From positions 33,848-97,847 of the forward strand of contig NZ_JASVDS010000010.1 in the NCBI RefSeq assembly GCF_030285365.1: DNA of 64,000 bases. Reading direction: 5' to 3'. This DNA comes from Roseateles subflavus. GTDB taxonomy: Bacteria > Pseudomonadota > Gammaproteobacteria > Burkholderiales > Burkholderiaceae_C. Below the pieces are notes generated by a model that did no database searches, was not told the DNA's origin, and was given only the letters and a program-made list of their open reading frames with translations. Each line of letters opens with the position of its first letter. The first letter of the stretch is position 1. The position numbers and the translations under genes are program-made. Below are positions 44,248-52,992 of this stretch, piece after piece.

Positions 44248-44290
44248 GCGTGGCCACCTCCCCCTTGAACTTCTGAATCAAGCCAAGACC

Positions 44291-45079
44291 ATGTCCGACA
44301 TCCTGAACAAGATCAACGCCGTCAAGCACGAGGAAGTGGCCGCGGCACGCGCCGTGCGCTCGCTGGCCCGTCTTCGCGAGGAAGCCGCGGCCCAGGGGGC
44401 CACGCGCGGCTTCGTGGCCTCGCTGCGCAGCGCCATCGCGGCAGGCCGCAGCGGCGTGATCGCCGAGGTCAAGAAGGCCAGCCCCAGCAAGGGCGTGCTG
44501 CGCGAGGATTTCCGCCCGGCCGAGATCGCGCAGAGCTATGCCCGCCACGGCGCGGCCTGCCTGAGCGTGCTGACCGACCGTCCCTTCTTTCAGGGCGCGA
44601 CGGAGTACCTGCAGGCCGCGCGCGCTGCATGCGATCTGCCCGTGCTGCGCAAGGACTTCATGGTGGACGAGTACCAGATCGTCGAGGCCCGGGCCATGGG
44701 CGCGGACTGCGTGCTGCTGATCGCGGCCAGCCTCGATGACGCGCTGATGGCCGATCTCGAGGCCTGCGCGCTGGACCTGGGCATGGACGTGCTGGTCGAG
44801 GTGCACGACGGGGCCGAGCTCGATCGCGCGCTGCGGCTGAAGACGCCGCTGGTGGGCATCAACAACCGCAATCTGCGCACCTTCGAGGTCACACTGGACA
44901 CCACCCTGGGCCTGCTGCCCCGCGTGCCGGCGGACCGCCTGCTGGTGACGGAGTCCGGCATCCTCTCGCGTGCCGACGTCCAGCGCATGCGCGATCACGA
45001 CGTGCACGCCTTCCTCGTGGGCGAGGCTTTCATGCGCGCGCCCGAACCCGGCGAGGCCCTCGCGGCCCTGTTCGCCTGA
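44291..45079 (+). CDS. trpC: Indole-3-glycerol phosphate synthase
   Basis: A 262-residue TIM-barrel enzyme closing the indole ring. Signature: [47 protein letters not shown] with catalytic Lys, [25 protein letters not shown] and LVTESGI. The last base of its stop is the first base of the ung start (TGATG). A monofunctional protein; trpF is not in the window. Confidence 0.97.
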   Translation: MSDILNKINAVKHEEVAAARAVRSLARLREEAAAQGATRGFVASLRSAIAAGRSGVIAEVKKASPSKGVLREDFRPAEIAQSYARHGAACLSVLTDRPFFQGATEYLQAARAACDLPVLRKDFMVDEYQIVEARAMGADCVLLIAASLDDALMADLEACALDLGMDVLVEVHDGAELDRALRLKTPLVGINNRNLRTFEVTLDTTLGLLPRVPADRLLVTESGILSRADVQRMRDHDVHAFLVGEAFMRAPEPGEALAALFA

Positions 45080-45831
45080 TGCAGGCCTCTTTGCTGGACG
45101 ACGGCGGCGCCCTGGCGCCCAATGCCCTCGCGCGCCCGCTGGGCGAGGTGCTGGAGGCCACGGTGCTGTCGCCCGGCTGGCAGGCCGTGGTGCAGGACTG
45201 GCGCCGAAGCGCCGCCGGGCAGGCCCTGGTCGCCCACGTGGAGCGGCGCCAGCGCGAAGGCGCCACGGTCTTCCCGGCCCAGCCGCTGCGGGCGCTGAGC
45301 CTCACGCCGCTGGAGCAGGTGCGCGTGGTCATCCTGGGTCAGGATCCCTACCACGGTGCCGGGCAGGCCGAGGGCCTGGCCTTCTCGGTGCCGCCGGGCC
45401 AGAAGCTGCCGCCCTCGCTGCGCAACATCTACAAGGAGCTGCAGCGCGATCTCGGCCAGCCGCCGTCGCGCGACGGGCACCTGATGGCCTGGACGCGCCA
45501 GGGCGTGCTGCTGCTCAACACCTCGCTGACGGTGGAGGAGGGCGCCGCGGGCAGCCATGCGAAGAAGGGCTGGGAAGCCCTGACGGATGCGCTCATCGCC
45601 GCCACGGCGGCCCATGCGGCGCCCAAGGCGTTTCTGCTGTGGGGCGCCCACGCGCAGGCCAAGGCGCCGCTGATCGAGGCGGCCGGCGGTCAGCATCTCG
45701 TGCTGCAGGCCAACCATCCCTCGCCGCTGTCCGCCACGCGGCCGCCGCAGCCCTTCATCGGCTGCGGTCATTTCGGCGCGGCGCAGGCCTGGCTGGCCGC
45801 GCGTGGCGTGAGCCTGGACTGGCGTCTCTGA
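45079..45831 (+). CDS. ung: Uracil-DNA glycosylase
   Basis: A 250-residue family-1 uracil-DNA glycosylase. The catalytic water-activating Asp89 is in GQDPYHG, and His213 is in the HPSPLSA loop that inserts into DNA. The AFSVPPG uracil pocket and LLNTSLTVEEG are also present. The N-terminus is about 20 residues longer than E. coli Ung. It is translationally coupled to trpC. Confidence 0.95.
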   Translation: MQASLLDDGGALAPNALARPLGEVLEATVLSPGWQAVVQDWRRSAAGQALVAHVERRQREGATVFPAQPLRALSLTPLEQVRVVILGQDPYHGAGQAEGLAFSVPPGQKLPPSLRNIYKELQRDLGQPPSRDGHLMAWTRQGVLLLNTSLTVEEGAAGSHAKKGWEALTDALIAATAAHAAPKAFLLWGAHAQAKAPLIEAAGGQHLVLQANHPSPLSATRPPQPFIGCGHFGAAQAWLAARGVSLDWRL

Positions 45832-45931
45832 TCGACGTGCGCTGAAGTCTTGATGGAGGCTGCTGGCGCAAGTCAGCGGGTCGCTAGCGGATATCATCGC
45901 CGCCCATTGATCTTTGTGCGGCCGGGCCCTC

Positions 45932-48622
45932 ATGTTTCCTAACGCTCTACCTCGTGTGCATGTTTCCCTACTCCGTTCTGTGTTCGGCCTGGCTCGGAGG
46001 GCAACGCTTCTTTGCCTGCTGCCCGTCCTGGTCGCCAGTGGATGTGGCGGCGGCGGAGGTGGTGGTAGTGCTGGGGCCGGCCAGGTCGAGACACCGGCCG
46101 GAACGCAGCTGACGGTCCAGGTTTCCGGGCTCAGTGCCGCGGGAAGTCTCGTGCTCAAGAGCAGCCGCGACGAGTCCCTGACCATCAATGCCAACGGCCA
46201 GTCCAGCTTCGCCACCCTGATTCCCGTCGGAGGCACCTACAGCGTCGCCGTGCTCAGCCAGCCCGTCGGGCAGACCTGTTCCGTCGCGGCAGGCACTGGC
46301 GCGGGGGCGGGGGTGACGGCGAAGTCGGTTCAGGTTCTCATCACCTGCTCGACCACTGCCTACAGCGTGGGCGGTACCGTGAGCGGCCTCGCGCCTTCAG
46401 GGCGCTTGACGCTCGCCAACAACGGTGCTGACGCCCTGTCCATCAGCGCGAACGGCAGCTTCACCTTCGCCACGCCGGTCGCCTTCAATGGCAGCTATGG
46501 CGTCACGGTGACTGAGCAGCCGTCGGGCCAGACGTGTACCGTGGGTGCGGGCTCCGGCGCCGGCCTCTCGGCAGACGTCCGCCACGTGCAGGTGACCTGT
46601 GCCGCGAGCACCTTCGCCGTGGGCGGCGTGGTGTCCGGCCTTGCGCCCGGCAAGCAGGTCACCCTTCTGGTCAATGGTGCCGATCCGGTCACGGCCACAG
46701 CTGACGGAAGCTTTGTGTCGCCGGCGCGCGTGGCCTACGGCGCCAGCGCGTCGATCACCGTCAGCAGCCAGCCGCTGGGCATGAGCTGCTCGGTGCTGAA
46801 CGGTTCGGTCGCCGGCATCACGTCGGACTACCTGGCCAGCCGCGTCATCTGCTCGGCGGAGACCTATGTCGTATCAGGCGTGGTCAGCGGGCTGGAGGCT
46901 GGCCGACAGCTGACGCTCTACAACAACGGCTCCGACGCCCTCACGGTGAGCAAGAACGGCAGCTTCTCGTTCCCGGCGCCGGTGCCGTTCAATGGCAGCT
47001 ACGCCGTGACCGTCAGTTCGCAGCCTGCAGGGCAGACCTGTTCCGTCCAGTTCGGCGCTGGGGCCGGCGTGACCGCGCCCGTCGGGAAGGTTTCCGTGGT
47101 GTGCGCGGGCAACAGCTTCTCCATTGGCGGCAACTTGACCGGACTTGCAGCGGGCAGACAACTGACCCTGTTCAACAACGGCACGGATGCGCTGACCCTG
47201 ACGAGCAACGGCCCCTTCACCTTTGCATCGCCGGTGGCCGACAACGGCAGCTACCTGGTCACTGTCAGCACCGCCCCTCAGGGGCAGGCCTGCACCGTGC
47301 GCGGCGCTTCGGGTTCCGCGGTGACGGCGGCCGTTCGAAGCGTCAGCGTCGAATGTGCCCGCAACTCGTTCACGCTCGGGGGCACCGTGACGGGCCTTGC
47401 CGCGGGCGGACAGGTCACGCTTTACAACAACGGCACGGACCCCGTGACCGTGTTGGGGAACGGAGGCTTTCGATTCAACGCCCCGGTGGCGTCCGGTGGT
47501 GCCTACGCCGTCAGCGTCGGCACCCAACCCAATGGTCAGCTCTGCAGTGTCCTGAACGCATCGGGGGGGCGGATGGTCGATGACGTCGGCAATCTGCAGG
47601 TGTCCTGCAAGGACGCCTACTCGATCGGCGGCACCATCACCGGCCTGGGCAATCTGGAAGGGCTTGTCATCGCGAACGGTTCGGACCTGGCGCCTGTCCC
47701 GCCGGGCGCCACGACCTTCGCGCTGCCTACCCGGGTGTCTTCCGGCAGCCCCTACACACTGACCGTCCGTTCGCAGCCGACGCCGAGCACCGGCCCCGTG
47801 GCGGTGACGCTCTCCTGCGCCGTCAGTGCCGGCTCCGGCGTGGTCGGAACTCGTCCAGTTGACGACGCCCGCGTCGTGTGCGGCGGCAGCGTGGAGGTCC
47901 GCACGCCTGGGGCTCATGCCTGGACGGTGCCCAGCGGTGTGACGCAGCTGACCCTGGTCAGCGCGACGGGCGGCGGCGGCCCGGGTTCCGGGAACAGCGC
48001 GTTCGCCGATGGCGGGTCTGGGGCTACGGTTTCTGTCTCCGGAGTCGCTGTCACTGCGGGCAACGTGCTGACACTGCAGGTGGGGGATGGCGGTGAGGCG
48101 CAACGAGGCGGCGATGCCTCTGCAGTGACGCTGGCCGGGGCATCGACGCCGCTGCTGGTGGCCGGTGCGGGCGGCGCCGCTGGGCGATCCTCGGGCCTGG
48201 CCACGGGTGGGCGAGGCGGTTTTGCCGACATCGGCAGCGGTGGACGGAGCGGTGGCGATGGCACCATCGGGTATCCGCCCAATTCTGCGACGGTCGATGG
48301 CGGCCTGGGCGGGGCCGGCGGGCTGGGTGGCGCCGGAGGCTTCGGCTTCTTCGGCGGCTCCGGGGCGCACGGGCAGTCCGGCCTGTCCGGCGTGCTGGTG
48401 CCAGGCGCTGCGGGCTCCTATCCCGCCGGTGGCGGTGGCGGTGGATATGGGGGTGGCGGTGCGGGTGGCAGCGGATTCAGCAGCTACGGCGGTGGGTCCT
48501 CCACCGGCGGTGGCGGCGGCGGCGGTGGCAGCCTGATCCCGCCCGGTGGTAGCGGTACGTGGGCCGGCAATGGCGGGTCCGCCGGCAAGGGCGGTGCAGG
48601 TTCCGTGCTTCTGCGGTACTGA
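45932..48622 (+). CDS. Large repeat-containing lipoprotein with glycine-rich tail
   Basis: An 896-residue exported protein. A signal peptide ends in the lipobox VASGC (Cys38), followed by a Gly-rich linker. Residues about 58-648 comprise seven tandem beta-rich repeats of about 83 residues, each with GG.VSGLA...LTL.NNG.D, NGSF.F..PV..NGSY.VTV..QP.GQTC and a closing V.C. Each repeat has two cysteines, which would pair in a disulfide. Residues about 650-896 form a glycine-rich domain (GGGGYGGGGAGGSG, ending GAGSVLLRY). It is probably a surface lipoprotein or adhesin-like protein. No enzymatic motif. The start ATG was preferred to an upstream TTG. Confidence 0.85.
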   Translation: MFPNALPRVHVSLLRSVFGLARRATLLCLLPVLVASGCGGGGGGGSAGAGQVETPAGTQLTVQVSGLSAAGSLVLKSSRDESLTINANGQSSFATLIPVGGTYSVAVLSQPVGQTCSVAAGTGAGAGVTAKSVQVLITCSTTAYSVGGTVSGLAPSGRLTLANNGADALSISANGSFTFATPVAFNGSYGVTVTEQPSGQTCTVGAGSGAGLSADVRHVQVTCAASTFAVGGVVSGLAPGKQVTLLVNGADPVTATADGSFVSPARVAYGASASITVSSQPLGMSCSVLNGSVAGITSDYLASRVICSAETYVVSGVVSGLEAGRQLTLYNNGSDALTVSKNGSFSFPAPVPFNGSYAVTVSSQPAGQTCSVQFGAGAGVTAPVGKVSVVCAGNSFSIGGNLTGLAAGRQLTLFNNGTDALTLTSNGPFTFASPVADNGSYLVTVSTAPQGQACTVRGASGSAVTAAVRSVSVECARNSFTLGGTVTGLAAGGQVTLYNNGTDPVTVLGNGGFRFNAPVASGGAYAVSVGTQPNGQLCSVLNASGGRMVDDVGNLQVSCKDAYSIGGTITGLGNLEGLVIANGSDLAPVPPGATTFALPTRVSSGSPYTLTVRSQPTPSTGPVAVTLSCAVSAGSGVVGTRPVDDARVVCGGSVEVRTPGAHAWTVPSGVTQLTLVSATGGGGPGSGNSAFADGGSGATVSVSGVAVTAGNVLTLQVGDGGEAQRGGDASAVTLAGASTPLLVAGAGGAAGRSSGLATGGRGGFADIGSGGRSGGDGTIGYPPNSATVDGGLGGAGGLGGAGGFGFFGGSGAHGQSGLSGVLVPGAAGSYPAGGGGGGYGGGGAGGSGFSSYGGGSSTGGGGGGGGSLIPPGGSGTWAGNGGSAGKGGAGSVLLRY

Positions 48623-48632
48623 GCGCCCTCCG

Positions 48633-48653
48633 GGGAGGCCATCGAGGCCTCCC
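48633..48653 (+). terminator. Hairpin after the lipoprotein gene
   Basis: GGGAGGCC and GGCCTCCC form an 8-bp perfect stem with an ATCGA loop, starting 11 nt after the stop. There is no T-run, so termination may be inefficient or Rho-assisted. Confidence 0.45.
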
Positions 48654-48969
48654 GCTACCGGTCGCTTTCCGCCTTCCGCCCGACGGGCATGGCCCAGCGG
48701 TGGCCCCATGCGTCCGCGTGCCCCCCCGGGCTTCCGTGGCGGGGCTCCGCGCGGCCCGGGCAGCCTCCCTGCCACGGCGGCAGGCATTGCCATGCAGGAC
48801 CCGGCCTGCCCTGACCTGGGGCCTGGGCACCTCCTCTATGCCGCATGCAGCAGGGCGACCGACGAGGGGGCCTCGGGCGGGGCCCCGCGCCCGGTCCGCC
48901 CTCATCAAATACGCCAGCGCCCGCGCTGCCTGCTCCGGGTAGACCCTGGGGGCATCCCCATCCCGCACT
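48654..48969. other. Intergenic stretch, nothing recognised
   Basis: About 300 nt between the lipoprotein terminator and the first operator of the nag operon. Very GC-rich, with several overlapping open frames, none with an RBS, conserved motif or convincing codon use. Confidence 0.5.
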
Positions 48970-48988
48970 TGGTTCTAAACTGGTATTG
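48970..48988 (+). promoter_or_regulatory. nag operator, distal copy (TGGTTCTAAACTGGTATTG)
   Basis: A 19-bp element matching 17 of 19 bases of the copy at 49129-49147, the copies being 159 bp apart. It also overlaps an inverted repeat AACTGG-N7-CCAGTT (48978-48996). It is the upstream site, probably for DNA looping or cooperative binding by the GntR protein (inference). Confidence 0.6.
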
Positions 48989-49095
48989 TTCCAGTTGGAG
49001 CCATGGTGCATTGCGCCCGCTTCCTTCCCCCTGAAAGCGCTCTTTCGGCGACTGTCATGCGACGCATCGCGAGCCGGGGTCGAATTGGATGTAAG

Positions 49096-49147
49096 CCAGT
49101 GCAATACCAATTGACGCTCGGCTAATTCTGGTACTAAACTGGTATTA
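49096..49147 (+). promoter_or_regulatory. nag promoter with operator copies
   Basis: A TTGACG -35 (49111-49116) and TAAACT -10 (49135-49140), 18 nt apart, end 9 nt before the nagK ATG. The operator TGGTACTAAACTGGTATTA (49129-49147) covers the -10, and a reverse-strand TGG-N8-TGG copy (49096-49109) abuts the -35. Binding there would block RNA polymerase. The mRNA would be nearly leaderless. Confidence 0.6.
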
Positions 49148-49149
49148 CT

Positions 49150-50091
49150 ATGAATCACCCGCTGCCCCTGCACCACACCCTGGCGAGCCCCTCGGCGCTG
49201 GCCCGGGTCCGCTACTGGGTGGGGGTGGATGGCGGTGGCACGGGCACGCGCGTGAAGCTGGCTGATGCCACCGGGCGCGTGCTGGGGCAGGGCGAGGCCG
49301 GCCCCTCGGCGCTGGGGCAGGGCGTGGCGCAGGCCTGGCGCCACATCCAGGCGGCGCTGGCGCAGGCGGCCGCGCAGGCCGGGCTGGGCGAACTGGCGCT
49401 GGAAACCTGCGCGCTGGGCGCCGGCCTGTCCGGTGCCAACGTGCTGGCGGATGCCCAGGCCTTCATCGACACGCAGCCGGGCTTTGCGGCCGTGCTGCTC
49501 GAGAACGACGGCTACACCACCGTGCTGGGCGCCCATGGCGGCGCCCCGGGGCTGGTCGTGGCGGCCGGCACCGGGACGGTCGGCGAGGTGCTGCGGGCCG
49601 ACGGCTCGCGGGCGATTGCCTCGGGCTGGGGCTGGGTCTGCGGCGACGAGGGCAGCGGGGCGTGGCTGGGTTTGCGGGCGATGGCGCATGCCCAGCAGGC
49701 CCAGGATGGCCGCGTGCCGGTGAGCGAGCTGGCGCGCCGCGTGTGGGCCGTGGCCGGCCAGGACCGCGAAGCCATCCTGGCCTGGTGCGCCGGGGCCGGC
49801 CAGCACGGCTACGCCTCGCTGGCGCCGCTGGTGCTGGATGTCGCCGATGCCGGTGACGCGGCGGCCCTGGCCCTGCGGGCGCAGGCCGTCGCTGCCCTGG
49901 AGCAGCTGGCCCACAGCCTTGATCCGCAGGCGGAATTGCCCCTCGCCCTTGCCGGCAGCATCGCCAAGCGTCTTTTGGCCTATTTCTCAGGCAACATTCG
50001 TGCCCGTTGCGTCGAGTCCCAAGGAGATTCGGCCGACGGCGCACTGCTCTTGGTCGGCAGTGCACTCAACGACAAGACGGGTACACGATGA
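49150..50091 (+). CDS. nagK: N-acetylglucosamine kinase (BadF/BadG/BcrA/BcrD ATPase family)
   Basis: A 313-residue ASKHA-fold sugar kinase with the phosphate loop VGVDGGGTGTRVKLAD (DGGGT at 27-31), LENDGYTTVLGAHGG, VAAGTGTVGEV and WGWVCGDEGSGAWLG. It phosphorylates imported GlcNAc to GlcNAc-6-phosphate for NagA. The first 22 residues before the fold are unusual, and ATG 49150 lacks a Shine-Dalgarno, consistent with a leaderless transcript; no better downstream ATG exists before the phosphate loop. It overlaps the GntR gene by ATGA and heads the nag operon. Confidence 0.88.
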   Translation: MNHPLPLHHTLASPSALARVRYWVGVDGGGTGTRVKLADATGRVLGQGEAGPSALGQGVAQAWRHIQAALAQAAAQAGLGELALETCALGAGLSGANVLADAQAFIDTQPGFAAVLLENDGYTTVLGAHGGAPGLVVAAGTGTVGEVLRADGSRAIASGWGWVCGDEGSGAWLGLRAMAHAQQAQDGRVPVSELARRVWAVAGQDREAILAWCAGAGQHGYASLAPLVLDVADAGDAAALALRAQAVAALEQLAHSLDPQAELPLALAGSIAKRLLAYFSGNIRARCVESQGDSADGALLLVGSALNDKTGTR

Positions 50092-50828
50092 CAAAGCTGC
50101 CGTTCCAATTCAAGCCTGATCCCGAAGCCGCCTCGCCGCTGTACATGCAGCTGGCCCACAAGCTGGCGCAGGCGATCCGCGAAGGCCACTACCAGGCCGA
50201 TGAAGCCCTGCCCTCCGAGCGGGTGCTCTCCGAGTCCCTGGACCTCTCCCGCGTCACGGCCCGCAAGGCCATCGACCGCCTGGTGGAGCAGGGCCTGATC
50301 ATCCGCAAGCGCGGCTCCGGCAATTACATCGCCCCCAAGCTCGAGCAGCCGCTGTCGCGCCTGACGAGCTTCTCGGAGGAACTGCACCAGCGCGGCTTCA
50401 AACCCAGCTCGCGCTGGCTGACGCGCGGCTTCTCCCTGGCCGCGCCGGACGAACAACTCTCCCTGGGCCTGACCACCGGCCAGCGCGTCGCGCGCCTGGA
50501 GCGCCTGCGCCTGGCCGATGCCGTGGTCATGGCCTACGAAGTGAGCGTGCTGCCCGAGGCGGTGCTGCCGGACCCCGAGTCCGTGAGCGCCTCGCTCTAC
50601 GAGCACCTGGGCCGCCTGGGCGGCGCCCCGGTGCGCGCGCTCCAGCACATTCGAGCCATCAACGCCGACTCCCGCCTTGCCAGCCTGCTGGAAGTCCCCG
50701 TGGGTCAGGCCGTGCTGTTCATCACACGGGTGGGCTATCTGGAATCGGGTCAGGCCGTGGAGCTGACCCATTCGTACTGCCGCAGCGACTACTACGACTT
50801 CGTTGCGGAGATGAGGCGGGATGGATGA
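50088..50828 (+). CDS. GntR/HutC-family regulator, probable NagQ/NagR repressor
   Basis: A 246-residue regulator with an N-terminal winged HTH (PLYMQLAHKLAQAIREGHYQ, then LPSERVLSESLDLSRVTARK and GSGNYIAP) and a C-terminal UTRA effector domain (LTSFSEELHQRGFKPSSRWL). HutC-type proteins in nag loci sense GlcNAc-6-phosphate or glucosamine-6-phosphate and release DNA. It sits inside the operon it is expected to control, overlapping nagK and nagA by four bases each. Probable sites are the TGG-N8-TGG elements upstream of nagK and of the TonB receptor gene. Confidence 0.9.
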   Translation: MTKLPFQFKPDPEAASPLYMQLAHKLAQAIREGHYQADEALPSERVLSESLDLSRVTARKAIDRLVEQGLIIRKRGSGNYIAPKLEQPLSRLTSFSEELHQRGFKPSSRWLTRGFSLAAPDEQLSLGLTTGQRVARLERLRLADAVVMAYEVSVLPEAVLPDPESVSASLYEHLGRLGGAPVRALQHIRAINADSRLASLLEVPVGQAVLFITRVGYLESGQAVELTHSYCRSDYYDFVAEMRRDG

Positions 50829-51955
50829 CCGAAGCACAGCGCACTGACGGATTCGTACTGACACCTGCGGGATTCATCCGCGGTGTGCTGGAGCATCAAG
50901 GAGGCCGCATCACCCGGATCGAGGGCGAGGCGGTCACCGAGTACGAGGTCCGCCACGGATCTCAGGATCTGCCCCTGATCCTTCCCGGCTTCATCGACGT
51001 GCACGTGCACGGCGGCGGCGGCCGGGACACCATGGAAGGCGGCGACGCGGCGCGACAGATCGCCCGGCTGCATGTGCGCCACGGCACGACCTCGCTGCTG
51101 GCCACGACCATGACGGCGCCGATGGACGAGATCCGCGCGGCGCTGACGGCCCTGGGCCCGGTGTGCCGCGAGCGCGAGCCGCAGGCCGCGCGGGTGCTGG
51201 GCGTGCATCTCGAGGGGCCCTACATCAACCCCGGCAAGCTCGGCGCACAGCCCGACTTCGCCAAGGCCGCCAGCATCTCCGAGGTGCAGGCGCTCGACGC
51301 CCTGGCGCCCATCCGCCTCATCACGCTGGCGCCGGAGCTGCCCGGCAATCTCGACCTCACCGAGCAGCTGCGCGCGGCCGGCTTCCAGGTGCAGATCGGC
51401 CACACGCTGGGCACCTACGAGGACGGCGTCGAGGCCCTGGAGCGCGGCGCCGGCGGCTTCACGCACCTCTTCAATGCCATGACCGGCCTGCATCACCGCG
51501 AGCCCGGCATGGTGGGCGCGGCGCTGGCCCATGCGCGCTACGCCGAGATCATTCCCGACCTGCTGCATGTGCATGAGGGCGCCGTGCGCGTGGCCCTGCG
51601 GTCCATCCCCTGCCTCTTCTGCGTGACCGACTCGACGGCTGCCGCCGGCATGCCGGATGGCGAGTACGGCCTCGGCCGCCACCGCGTCACCAAGTGCATG
51701 GGCGGCGTGCGCCTGCCCGACGGCACGCTGGCCGGCAGCACGCTCACGATGGACCAGGCGCTGCGCAATCTCGTGGGCCTCGGGCTCGAGATGGCGGACG
51801 CCTCGCGCCGCGTCTCCACCTATGCGGCGGATTACCTGGGCCTGAACGACCGCGGCCGGCTGGCCGTGGGCGCGTGGGCGGATTTTGTTGTGCTGGACCG
51901 TGATTTGCAGGTGCAAGGCGTGGTCGTTGAAGGAGATGGAATTGACCTCGCTTGA
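50825..51955 (+). CDS. nagA: N-acetylglucosamine-6-phosphate deacetylase
   Basis: A 376-residue amidohydrolase removing acetate from GlcNAc-6-phosphate. Metal site and catalytic motifs are present: PGFIDVHVHGGGGRD (His60, His62), HLEGPYINP (Glu130), IGHTLGTYEDG, THLFNAMTGLHHREPG and the catalytic Asp in CVTDSTAAAGMPDG. Length is typical. It overlaps the GntR gene by ATGA. Confidence 0.96.
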   Translation: MTEAQRTDGFVLTPAGFIRGVLEHQGGRITRIEGEAVTEYEVRHGSQDLPLILPGFIDVHVHGGGGRDTMEGGDAARQIARLHVRHGTTSLLATTMTAPMDEIRAALTALGPVCREREPQAARVLGVHLEGPYINPGKLGAQPDFAKAASISEVQALDALAPIRLITLAPELPGNLDLTEQLRAAGFQVQIGHTLGTYEDGVEALERGAGGFTHLFNAMTGLHHREPGMVGAALAHARYAEIIPDLLHVHEGAVRVALRSIPCLFCVTDSTAAAGMPDGEYGLGRHRVTKCMGGVRLPDGTLAGSTLTMDQALRNLVGLGLEMADASRRVSTYAADYLGLNDRGRLAVGAWADFVVLDRDLQVQGVVVEGDGIDLA

Positions 51956-52979
51956 TCTCAAGACCCGCATGCTGGAAGAGTGCCTCTCGGCGCCTGCGGC
52001 CGTGGCGCGCCAGCTGGCCGCTGACCAGAACGCCTATGCGGCGCTCGGCGATTCGCTGCGCGCCTCGCCGCCCAGCAGCCTGCTGACCGTGGCGCGCGGC
52101 AGCTCGGACCATGCCGCGCACTTCATGGCCTACCTGATGATGGCGCGCCTCGGTCGCGTCGTGACCTCGCTGCCGATGTCGCTCATCACGCTCTACCAGA
52201 GCAAGATCGCCTGCGAAGGGCTCGTGTCCTTCGCCTTCTCGCAGTCCGGCCAGAGCCCGGACCTCGTCGTGCCGACGAAGTTCTTCCGCGAAGGCGGTGC
52301 GCGCACGGTGGCCTTCGTGAACGCCGCGGGCTCGCCGCTGGCCGAGGCCGCGGAGCATGTGTTCTCGCTGCATGCCGGCCCGGAGAACAGCGTCGCCGCG
52401 ACCAAGAGCTACATCACCCAGCTCGTGGCCGGTGCCCGCGTCGTCGCGGCCTGGCAGGGGGACGAGGACCTCGCCGCCGCGCTGCAGCAGCTGCCGGATG
52501 ACCTGGTCAAGGCGGCCAGCCTGCGCTGGGACACGGCCGTCGAGGCGCTGCGCGGGGCCGACAAGCTCTTCGTCATCGGCCGCGGCACGAGCCTGCCGAT
52601 CGCGCTGGAGGCGGCGCTGAAGTTCAAGGAGACTTGCGGCATCCAGGCCGAGGCCTTCTCCGGGGCCGAGGTCAAGCATGGCCCGATGGCGCTGGTGGAG
52701 GAGGGCTACCCGCTGCTCGTCTTCGCCCCGCGCGGCCCGGCACATGCCGGTCTCGTGGCCCTGGCCGAGGAAATGCGCGGCCGTGGCGCCCGCGTGCTGC
52801 TGGCGGCGCCGGCCGGCACGCCCGGTGCCGAGCTGGAGCTGGCCTGCACCGGCAACGAGGACCTCGATCCCATCGCCGCCGTCCAGAGCTTCTACCCGAT
52901 GGTCGAGGCCCTGGCCCGCGCCCGCGGCCTGAATCCCGACCAGCCGCGCCATCTGGCCAAGGTCACCAAGACGCATTGA
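51936..52979 (+). CDS. SIS-domain glucosamine-6-phosphate deaminase (NagB-II)
   Basis: A 347-residue protein with two SIS sugar-isomerase domains, like the isomerase half of GlmS but without the glutaminase. Motifs: LTVARGSSDHAAHF, SFAFSQSGQSPDLV, NSVAATKSY, LFVIGRGTSLPIALEAALKFKE, then GAEVKHGPMAL. In nag operons it deaminates glucosamine-6-phosphate to fructose-6-phosphate. ATG 51936 abuts its AAGGAG; TTG 51942 has better spacing (6 nt) and may be the real start. It overlaps nagA by 20 nt. Confidence 0.9.
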   Translation: MELTSLDLKTRMLEECLSAPAAVARQLAADQNAYAALGDSLRASPPSSLLTVARGSSDHAAHFMAYLMMARLGRVVTSLPMSLITLYQSKIACEGLVSFAFSQSGQSPDLVVPTKFFREGGARTVAFVNAAGSPLAEAAEHVFSLHAGPENSVAATKSYITQLVAGARVVAAWQGDEDLAAALQQLPDDLVKAASLRWDTAVEALRGADKLFVIGRGTSLPIALEAALKFKETCGIQAEAFSGAEVKHGPMALVEEGYPLLVFAPRGPAHAGLVALAEEMRGRGARVLLAAPAGTPGAELELACTGNEDLDPIAAVQSFYPMVEALARARGLNPDQPRHLAKVTKTH

Positions 52980-52992
52980 GGCAGGCGCCGTC

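Noticed and set aside
48845..49114. Small plus-strand open frame upstream of nagK
   Set aside because: Runs through the operator region, has a Pro/Gly-rich translation and no ribosome-binding site.
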